Source of the DNA: Larimichthys crocea
Lineage: Eukaryota; Chordata; Actinopteri; Sciaenidae
Direction: 5' to 3'
Length of the DNA: 64,000 bases
Assembly (NCBI RefSeq): GCF_000972845.2
Contig: NC_040027.1
Span: forward strand, 14,809,760 to 14,873,759
The notes under the pieces were generated by a model. It searched no databases. It saw only the letters and a program-made list of their open reading frames with translations, and was not told where the DNA came from. Positions within the stretch are counted from its first letter, which is position 1; each line of letters begins with the position of its first letter. Both the position numbers and the translations under genes were made by a program. Shown piece after piece: positions 56,101 through 64,000 of the stretch.

Positions 56101-57227
56101 GGAGTCTGTCTTTTTTTCATCTTTTTTTCATACTGGGCAAACATCCAGGGAGGGAAATATTATTTAAATGAAACTGGGCAAACATCCAGGGAGGGAAATA
56201 TTATTTAAATGAAACTTTGTGACTAATTTTTTTCTGGGGATTCCTGGGAATCTCCTCGGTGAAAATGAAAGTTCATCCTGAATGACGTGATGAAACCAGG
56301 ATCTCTGAGTCTATACGTGAGTCTAAACAAACCTCCACACCTCCCACTGTTTTTCTCTTTTTCTGGTGATTAAAAAAAACAGCTGTATGTCCCAGTTTCT
56401 CTCAAGGAAAAGTCTTTAAAACTGATCGTTGTCTTCGTCCATTCTTTATTGTTAAAATGCTCTTTGTGTTCTTGTGTTGCTTCATTGTTTCTTGGCCTAA
56501 ACCGTGGTAAAACCACACACACAGTCTTTCTTATAAAAGCTCTTTGTGTGTGACTTTAAATGAACAAATGCAGATCAGGTCAATAGATTTCCTGGAAACA
56601 TACCAACATCATAACCACTGTGTTCTCCATGGTTGGTATATGAACTGTGTACTGGTAAATACAGAGGTTGGTTAACCCAAGATGTAGATAACTTTAGTTG
56701 ACATGTGTTAACACTTCATTATACTTCTAATAACAACCTGTGAGAATATTATAGGTATATACGTCATGTCTTTAAATGCTGAACTCACATATGATTATAT
56801 GATCACATATGAGGGAACAAAGACTAAACTAATGTGCACATGCTTGTAAAAGATCATGCTGTCTTACAAATGACTTGGTATTAAGATAATCTTAGAAAAA
56901 AAAACCTAAAGAAATTTAGGTAATGATTAACAAGTAATAATTCTTTCAGTTGTGTCAATATTTTATCTTTTTGTCATGTCCTCACAATCTAACTTAACTT
57001 CAATGTAACTTACCCAGCCACAGCAGAACCGACGATATCTCCCCCAGAGTCCCACATGATGCAGTCAGTCCGTGTTCAGGCTTAGACCAGCCTATCCCGG
57101 CACGGTTCAGCCTGGAGTGAATGTACTCCCTGCACAGTACTTTAGCCTGGGACACCAGCTCCTTGTCGGTGGGCGAGCGGTCAAACACTTCAACAGCAAA
57201 CACAGAGGAGCGGCGCAACATCTCCAT
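50138..57227 (-). CDS. bok: BCL-2-related ovarian killer, complete
   Basis: Pro-apoptotic multidomain BCL-2 protein acting at ER and mitochondrial membranes. Four coding exons: 57014-57227, 54979-55107, 52332-52495, 50138-50263. They sum to 633 nt, giving 210 residues; human has 212. The start MEMLRRSSVFA with FDRSPTDKELVSQAK is characteristic. The BH3 region is VLLWLGDELEYL (about 66-78), BH1 is GVTWGKVVSLYAVAG (about 115-129) and BH2 is SWLKRRGGW (about 161-169). The last exon encodes HWLVSAVC and a hydrophobic tail (about 188-207) for membrane anchoring, ending LLREK. The ATG at 57227 was chosen over the longer open frame because an acceptor (TTTTTATGCAG) at 57357 makes 57228-57357 5' UTR. 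An upstream non-coding exon is expected but not located. Intron 1 contains a perfect hairpin and a 41-bp duplication. Confidence 0.95.
51445..51662. repeat. fish DNA-element fragment in bok intron 3
   Basis: Shows TACTGTAGAAACATAGCGTC, GATATAAAAGGCTCATTCTA, TTTCCAGGTGATTATACACT and the end ACACATTCGACCTTTAA. This is the same family as the modules at 44900-45115 and 46880-47050. Confidence 0.65.
55829..55868. repeat. perfect 18-bp inverted repeat with 4-base loop (bok intron 1)
   Basis: Left arm TTTTAAAGGAACAAGAGC, loop AGTG, right arm the exact reverse complement. It would form a stable hairpin in DNA or intronic RNA. Lies between bok coding exons 1 and 2, and no terminal repeats or target duplication were noted around it. 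Confidence 0.9.
56132..56216. repeat. 41-bp tandem duplication
   Basis: The block starting ACTGGGCAAACATCCAGGG is repeated perfectly with a shift of exactly 41 bases, in bok intron 1. Confidence 0.92.
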
Positions 57228-57758
57228 GCCCCGTGTGTCATCCACCACCGCGGACTGAGCTGCTCGCCTCCCCGCCTGCAGCGCCTCGCACAGCGGCACA
57301 CGTCCTCCCCTCTGTCCCCTCTCCTTGCAGATAGGAGGAGGACCTCTGCAGATTATCCTGCATAAAAAAGTACAGAGGTTAGTTTTAATAGCCTGGATAA
57401 AGAAATCAAACACTGCTGAAGCTGCAGGTTATAAAACACAAGCTGGAGAAAAAGGAAGTTTAAAACCAGACTAGAAAAGTTGTGCATGGATACTGTGTGG
57501 TTACACTTTATAATAAAGTCAATGACACTTACCGATAATTAATATGTTAATACGCCCCGACAATGTTCTCCTAAGCGGGCTGCATCCTGACATGTGTGGT
57601 CACAGCAGGCTGTTATCAAGTGAAGGTTTGCTGCCACGTAAAAAAAAAACTAAATTCACCCAGTTTATAGTCTGACAGGCTTTCCTTCTAAGGGCACTTA
57701 GTCCAAAGGCGGAGATAAGCAGACCAAAACAAGCACCGCCCCTCCGCCCCCATCCCAA

Positions 57759-57759
<1 letters not shown>

Positions 57760-57821
<62 letters not shown>
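57760..57821. repeat. (CA)n microsatellite
   Basis: About 31 uninterrupted CA units roughly 400 bases upstream of the bok 5' UTR exon. Confidence 0.97.
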
Positions 57822-57823
<2 letters not shown>

Positions 57824-58010
57824 ATGCATCATCGAGGACGTATTATTACGTTAAGTGGTGACAGGAGCCTGTTTACACACTCACATTGTGGGGACCTTTG
57901 TACCTTTGTAGGGACAAACCCCAGGTGAAGGTGCAGACTTGGGTAAAGAGTGAGAGTTATCAAGGTCAATGTTAGGGTGCAGCTCCACGAAATGAATGTA
58001 AGTCAATGTT

Positions 58011-58015
<5 letters not shown>

Positions 58016-58049
<34 letters not shown>
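58016..58049. repeat. (CA)n microsatellite
   Basis: About 17 CA units, the second array within 260 bases of the previous one. Confidence 0.95.
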
Positions 58050-58054
<5 letters not shown>

Positions 58055-58349
58055 GAGTAACTCCACCAAATCTCATCTCAAACTATTCTTATGTTTTCCA
58101 ACAGGAAGGAGACTTTCCAAAATAAAACATTCACTTTGTCTAAATCATCTTTAATCTGTGAGTGCTAATCATTGATGAAGTACAAGCTATAAAGCAATTA
58201 TTAGTATTATTATTATTGTTATGTGAAATGCTACCCACAGTGAATATAGAGTATATAAATAAATAAATAATAGAGGATATTAAAGAATTAATATAAGGGT
58301 TAATCTAAAGTAAACTCTAAAAAAATTCTGTTCCCTTTGGAGATCAATA

Positions 58350-58388
58350 AAGTTATCTATCTATCTGTCTGTCTGTCTGTCTGTCTGT
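58350..58388. repeat. (TCTA)n/(TCTG)n tetranucleotide repeat
   Basis: TCTATCTA followed by a run of TCTG units, directly after a GGAGATCAATAAAGTTATCT retroelement-like end. Confidence 0.9.
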
Positions 58389-59428
58389 TCCATAATGCAA
58401 CCAAAAACATATTTCCATTAGTCTTCACGCTTCTGTTGTGAATTTTCTCTTCTTCTTGGACCCTGAAGGCATCACTATGACTTCATCAGATTCACAGAGA
58501 CATGTCTAATGATTAATGATTAATCATGTTTAGCCCAGAGTTAATTGAGATGATCCACCTCTCTGTCTGTTCAAATATGAAGTAAGTGATTATCTAATCT
58601 TAACATAAAGACTAGAGACCAGAGGGAAAACAGCTAGCCTGGATTAAACAAATGAGACGTAACACATTTATCTCAGCAGGAATTAAGAGACGCTCATAGG
58701 CAGATTCTGTCACCTTTTGAACAAAGACAGGCAAATTTGGTGAAGTACATAATGAGGTTGGATGACTCAGCATTTCTACACAGCCCTGCTGGTGTTCTAC
58801 TTTTTGAGGAAATGAATGGAAAGCCCAGAGTCACATGATTGTTTGCTTTTTTCATTTTTTATTGTCTACAGATGAGGAAGGCCAGTTATTATGTGTTCCC
58901 TCTGCGAGAGTCCAATCCAGAGACGACAAGGCTTTTGAACCAACACGTTGGACTGTGACTTACTTGATGTGCTGTCTATTCACTACACCGACAACATAAA
59001 AGAGTAAACGTGTAAAACACTTGCAGCAGATTCATTTCTTGGATCTTGTCGCTTGGTTGTATAAATATTTAGATCATAACACCATAGTTGATTTGATGGT
59101 GCCGTGTAGCCATGTTGTTATAAAAGCAACAGCTCCTCCACTCCCTAACAGAAAACCGTTTGAATAGACTTCTTTGGCAGATGAGCATTAATGTCATTCT
59201 GGGGAAGCCGTCACACCCACTGTTGACACTGTTTGGGCATGTCTGAGGAATGCCCCGTTTTGTTTATGACTCAACAGACAGATCATGATTACAGGGAAAC
59301 TGTTTTTGGAAGCTTTATCATATAAAAAACAGGCTTTATATCGAAACTGCAGCTTCTTATTCTGATGAAATCCCCGCAGGTAAGATGCAATACAATATAA
59401 AAACAACTGACGGTGTGATTGAATAATT

Positions 59429-59434
59429 TTTATT
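59429..59434 (-). terminator. farp2: candidate farp2 polyadenylation signal
   Basis: AATAAA on the minus strand about 1.36 kb past the farp2 stop codon. Confidence 0.4.
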
Positions 59435-60789
59435 TGTTAGGTTTCCGATGGAATAACATGAGGACTACATGAGGGCAATTCAGGCGCATTGGCCCTGATG
59501 ACAGGCTAGACAATAAATAGGAGTAACATACTGTATGTTAATTGTGCAACAGTCAAGTCTCTTACACACAATGTCAAGATGGTTTGGAGATGACCTCCAT
59601 CATCACCTCGTGTTACAGCTCCAGTGGCTTCTCCGCACACACACACAAAACACACACACAGAGGGTAAAGATTCCAGTCTTCATACAAAAAAAATATATA
59701 TATATACCAAGTAATACCATGGCTGCATGTAGCGCACTATAGAACTGACAATAAGTGTCATTGGTGTCTCCTATAAGTCAGCTCCCATTTGTCTAAAACA
59801 GTCTGACACACACCAAGACACCACCAGGTACAATTACTTCAAAATATGTTCTTCTGGTTTGTTTGTTGTTTTTTAGAAGGAAAGTCTGCAACTTTTACAA
59901 AGTAAAACACTACACAGCATTTCCTCGAGTTGTTATGCCTATGCAAAAATAAAAACAGGATATATTGGATTACATTTGATATTAAAAAGAGAGAAACGTA
60001 GCACCAAACTGGCCATAACGTCATCTAACTAATCAAAGGATTTAAGCAGAAGCAGCTCCCTTTTGAACACTTGAAACAACCTTCAATTAAACAGGCAAAT
60101 AAAGTTTTAGAAACAAATACTGCCTACGGTAATATTTCAAAACCTTCATAGAAATGTTTGAAATTAAAAATCACTTGTGTGTCACTCCCGACAGCAGCAT
60201 GAATTTCTCAAAACTTCCCATGCATCTGCAGAATCGACTTTCAACATACCATGAACTTTCTGCTCGCCTCGCATGCACCGCCGCCTCTTTCAACATACAT
60301 GTTATCCTGTAACTTCATTTTTCCACGTACTGTAAATCATCTTTGTCCCTCCTCATAGCACAGTGCTGTACCCAACAAAGCTTCAGTGATCATGCGCTGA
60401 AGAGAAAAGATTTCTCCAAAAAAAGCCTGAATTTAAGCCCTTTTGTGTTGGAGTTGGTCCCATAAAACATTATTTTCCCATCAGTCTAAATAAAGAGCGC
60501 TACACATGCAAAAAAAAAGATCAAAATATACACGTCTCCCTTTCATCATATCCTGTATACAGGAACAAATGTTATCATTTACATCATTAAATCAAGAAAA
60601 AAAAAGCACAGACCATTAGAATTAAATCCTTAAGCTGAGAAATGTTAACACTTAAACTGGCAGCATCTTTCAGTCTCCAGTTGTTATTGTCCAAAAAAGT
60701 TCACTTCACTTCAACGTTACAGTAAGAACCAGACTGGACAGTCTTTCTGATGTCCCGGAGGCCCAGCCTCCAGATACACGATCTTCAAT

Positions 60790-63700
60790 TCAGTTTCCGT
60801 TTATCTCCATGGGACCTCCTTTGGATATGAGCAGGCTCATCCGGCCCGTGGTGCTGGCAGCACTCTTAATTACCTCCATCCATCTGTGAAGACAAAAAAA
60901 AAAGTTTTAAAACTTGACTTTAAAGTCGTGAAATGTGCAACAATGTTCTGGGAATTAGAAACAAAGTCACGTACCTTTCGAAGGTGTACTCGCTTTCTGC
61001 TCGGAAAAAGTAAACATGGGACTTGAACTGCAGTTTGAAGACGTACTCCTTGTGGATGCTGTCGGACTCTTCGGGGGTGCTGACCGTGTAGCCGAGCAGG
61101 GGGAGGCTAGCCAGCGGGAAGTCGTCCTGCAAACAGGGAAAGAAAAACACTTTCTGAACACAGACCAGCTCACCTCAGTTACGTCTTTTAAATGTCTTGT
61201 GCTCTTTAGCAGAAATAATACAGCTCAGGACGGAGTCTGCTGACCTGGTGAGTCTTGTAGAAGAACAAGCAGAAGTTGGTGAAAACAACCCAGAGTTTCT
61301 GCCAGCCGTTACTGTTCTTGAATTTCCTCAAGAGGTAACCGGAGAGCTGGTTCTACACAGAGGGAGACAGCAGAGAATGTTTCAAGTCAGACAGTCAGAT
61401 TTACATGAAAAGGTCAGGATTTTTGGTTGTGAGAGCGTTCGGGTTGTGACTTTTTTTTAGTGATTTCATAGAAGACAGTTGTTTGTAGATTAGGCCTGTT
61501 CAAGCTCTGTTGCTACTGTAACATATCAGCCATGGGCATGATATGATTTGTCAACTTTTAAATGTTTGCTATGGGAAAATTTCCATCCATTTAAGTAATT
61601 ATATCTATTTTTTTCTAATGTTTCCATCTCTGGTTATTGTTCCTTTCAGTTAAAAATAACACTGGACTCGCTAAAGATTTTGGAATGTAAAGACGTTGCT
61701 AAAAATAGGTCCAGCAGGGCTACAAGCACGAGCAGTCGTGCTACTTTAGTACTGAGTATAACGTTGTCACAACTGATGGATGGTCCGAGCTGCGAAAACG
61801 GTTTTCCTCTAAAGAAATCGTTCTGCAGTGCAACAAAGCAAAGCAGGAATCTGCTGCTGTAACAGCTTGTTTCTGGAAAACTGATCGTCTTTGATATTTA
61901 TTTCTGATTTGAGGACTTGAGACGCTGATTTATCAAACATATTTTGTTCCAGGGGACATGAGTTGATCTTTGTTCCTACTCATCTCGTGACTAATAAATT
62001 TCAGCATTTATTTCCTCCTCATTGTCATGGTAGCATTTCCAGTACAATAGACGTACTGATGTCTGAAACCTGAGAGCTGTGGCCGACTGTTTTCTTTCTG
62101 CCGTTTTTCCTTCTCTTTATTCATATTAGTGTCATCCTTATTTTACTGTATTTGCTTTATAAGACAATTATGGACGTTTTGATTTGTGTGCAGATGCTGC
62201 AGGCTATTTTTTCAGTTAATTTTAACGTGATTAAATGCACAATGAGCTCTTTTAACCCAGTTATGCTTTCCAATGACCCTACAGAGTTCAAATACAATAA
62301 CTGGACCTTTTCTAGTGATCCACCATGACCTGTGGCTCTAGTACCTGGTTCATGCGCAGGTAATCAGTGAGAGAGAGGTTCTGGTTTCGGTACCAACAAA
62401 CATGCGTGATGGTGTTTGGTCTTTGGCCCTGACCGAGGAGATAGCGAGGAGGAAGCTCTGGTGAGACAGCCGGAGAACCGAAGACTGAGAGGGTAAAGAG
62501 ACAAAGGACGAAGAGAAAGTGTTAGCGTGTTAGCTTCAGAGAGGAATAAAAGGGAAAGAAAGAGCAGGTAGGAAGTCCTCCAGGTCTGTGGAGTAAGAAT
62601 GTTAGTGTCAGACAAACATTATTAATATCCTATCAGTGCACAAGAACCAAGAACAAAGAGCCGTCCAGCAGGAGACAGTGGATCTAACAGTCACCAGGGG
62701 GAGAAAGAGGGACGTGAGTGGAAACTGAAAGAGTTAGAAAGAGAAGGTGAAACACTGAGATGGATCCCAGAGCGATCACCGCGGTGAGTGTCAATATATA
62801 TATGGTCTGTTCTTGTGTTTCTATATTCAGGGTGTGTGCGTGTGTGAATCTTAAAGTGGGCAGAGGAGGAGTACCTCCACAGCCAGGCTGTGATCGGACA
62901 TAGACACACTGGTGTTGCGGTGCCAGCACACATGCATGGTGGTGTTGGCACGGTGGTGTGTCTGCTTGTCCAGTGATGTACGGGAGGAGTTCATGTCATC
63001 CTCCGACTCCTGCTCCAGAGAAACCTCGTCTGACGATCCTGAGGAAGGAGGTGGAGGACGATGAGGAGGAGGAGAGGAGAGGGGCGAGGAGGTGGGACAG
63101 GGAGTTGTTTGGAGGAAAGGGATTAACTTTACATTTGAATGCGGTGGGGAAAAAAAGCTTTTAAAACATAATTTTCTTATTTAACTGAGAAAAGAACAAC
63201 AACAATTGTTACACAGGACACTTTTCCGCACATCAACTACTTTACATCTTTAACTTATACTCAGGTCGATAGGAGCTCTTACGGTTGGAGTGATCGCCGA
63301 GTCCAGCGTCGAGAAAGATGCTCGATTTCTCTTGTGACTTCTTGGCCATGTCGATAGCAAGGTTCAGATCCTCAATCCACTTTCCCATCTCCACCTTAGA
63401 GCTGAAATCACAAACATACACACGGGAGACAGTTGAGACAGAGCGGCACCTAACTCAGTGTTACCATTATCAAAGAATATTCTACATAAATAATAAAATT
63501 ATTCCCAGATTACACAATTTAGTAAGCTTTCCTTCTTTGCGCTCCATGTCCTCTTGTATTGTTTATTTATACTGTATGTATTACAAATGTATAGTTTGTG
63601 TTAAATCTCTTTCTGCCAACATTGTCGTGCATACAGTCGTGGTCAGAGCACTGAATTACTATTATGATATTTTATGATATAATCATCCTAACTGCTGTTA

Positions 63701-63984
63701 AGTCAGAAATTGTTAATCAAAATGTGCTGAAAACAAACAAAAATAAAGAAATACAAACGATAAACTGGAGATGTTTTTACTTATATTCATCGACTGACGA
63801 TGAGTATCAACAATTATAATGATATATGGAATATATCTGATTCTCTGCAGACTAGAGAAAGACTACACTTTAACTTGTAGTCCACTGAAGGTCCTTCATA
63901 CCTGGCAGCCACTACAATGGTCCTCTGGGCAGAGTAGATGGTGAAGCAGTGGGGGACAGACCACTCATTCTCACTTTCCTCGAC
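60790..63984 (-). CDS. farp2: FERM, RhoGEF and pleckstrin domain protein 2, 3' exons (partial)
   Basis: C-terminal part of a FARP-family Rac/Rho exchange factor with tandem PH domains, active at the membrane in neurite and cytoskeletal signalling. Minus-strand exons in transcription order: 63902-63984 (EWSVPHCFTIYSAQRTIVV, PH1), 63283-63401 (KVEMGKWIEDLNLAIDMAKK), then either 62875-63038 or 62345-62484 (alternative), 61245-61352 (NQLSGYLLRKFKNSNGWQK, start of PH2), 60975-61126 (DDFPLASLPLLGYTV to YTFER) and 60790-60883 (WMEVIKSAASTTGR, then stop). All junctions are in phase and GT-AG. FARP2 is preferred over FARP1 because bok, atg4b and dtymk are its neighbours in human. The last 16 or so residues (LLISKGGPMEINGN) differ from the FARP1 ending as I remember it. 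FERM and DH exons lie beyond the right edge. Confidence 0.9.
62345..62484 (-). CDS. farp2: farp2 alternative exon (version b) between the PH domains
   Basis: A 140-nt exon with a strong pyrimidine tract and TCTCAG acceptor, and donor CAG before GTACTAG. In frame it encodes FGSPAVSPELPPRYLLG, then NTITHVCWYRNQNLSLTDYL and RMNQ. Its phase (two bases finishing a codon at the start, codon boundary at the end) equals that of the exon at 62875-63038. Its motif is the same distance (24 residues) from the exon end. Splicing both exons together would shift the frame into a stop (GCA TGA) near its end, so the two should be used one at a time. Confidence 0.75.
62875..63038 (-). CDS. farp2: farp2 exon (version a) between the PH domains
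   Basis: A 164-nt exon encoding SSDEVSLEQESEDDMNSS, then RTSLDKQTHHRANTTMHVCW, HRNTSVSMSDHSLAVE. This is the form I recognise from FARP proteins, leading straight into the NQLSGYLLRKF start of PH2. CCTCAG acceptor, GTACTC donor. Confidence 0.88.
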
Positions 63985-64000
63985 CTACAAACAAAAAGAG

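Larger units (their letters stand above)
57358..60789. other. bok 5' flank and farp2 3' UTR region
   Basis: Between the bok 5' UTR exon and the farp2 stop. Contains two (CA)n arrays and a (TCTA)/(TCTG) array, listed separately, and a candidate farp2 AATAAA on the minus strand at 59429-59434, which would give a 3' UTR of about 1.4 kb. A bok non-coding first exon and promoter should lie here but I could not place them. Confidence 0.5.

Noticed and set aside
57228..57413. Longer bok open frame upstream of MEMLRRSS
   Set aside because: An acceptor at 57357 interrupts it, the added residues match no BCL-2 protein and the family starts at the internal Met.

Overview
The window is nuclear DNA of a ray-finned fish, most likely a percomorph teleost. 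The genes are vertebrate, with short exons, GT-AG introns and 5-14 coding exons each. The repeats are typical of teleosts: foldback MITEs, non-LTR retrotransposon 3' ends with pentamer tails, and long (CA)n and (TATC)n arrays. I joined exons by hand from splice signals and reading frame. Six genes (ttc39c, allantoinase, agxt, dtymk, atg4b, bok) reassemble into complete open frames whose lengths match the families. Orthologue names rest on remembered protein sequences; no search was run.

Layout, left to right. (1) The 5' end of kif1a (minus), first coding exon at 2183-2288, rest off the left edge. (2) ttc39c (minus), 14 coding exons, 11718-17508. (3) An AT-rich inverted repeat holding a 10-N assembly gap, then a tandem duplication of about 4.66 kb. 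The left copy (18864-23522) carries a broken, truncated allantoinase copy. The right copy (23731-28388) and its downstream flank carry an intact allantoinase gene (plus, 24386-28950). (4) agxt, alanine-glyoxylate aminotransferase (plus, 30588-33757). (5) dtymk, thymidylate kinase (plus, 36129-39202). (6) atg4b, autophagy cysteine protease (minus, 39961-46060), tail to tail with dtymk. (7) bok, BCL-2 family (minus, 50138-57227). (8) The 3' part of farp2 (minus, 60790-63984), continuing off the right edge.

The gene set matches human 2q37.3, where KIF1A lies beside AGXT and FARP2, BOK, ATG4B and DTYMK lie close together. The insertion of ttc39c and allantoinase between kif1a and agxt differs from the human order. 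Allantoinase and agxt are neighbours on one strand and belong to connected pathways: uricolysis (allantoin to allantoate, ending in glyoxylate) and glyoxylate detoxification.

Most notable: (a) farp2 carries two alternative exons of matching phase that encode diverged versions of one motif and are predicted to be mutually exclusive; (b) the left allantoinase copy differs from the right mainly by single-base indels, which points to an assembly or raw-read artefact more than to an old pseudogene; (c) three near-perfect tandem duplications in unrelated introns and intergenic DNA all have a shift of exactly 41 bp; (d) agxt ends in an unusual SKV tripeptide.
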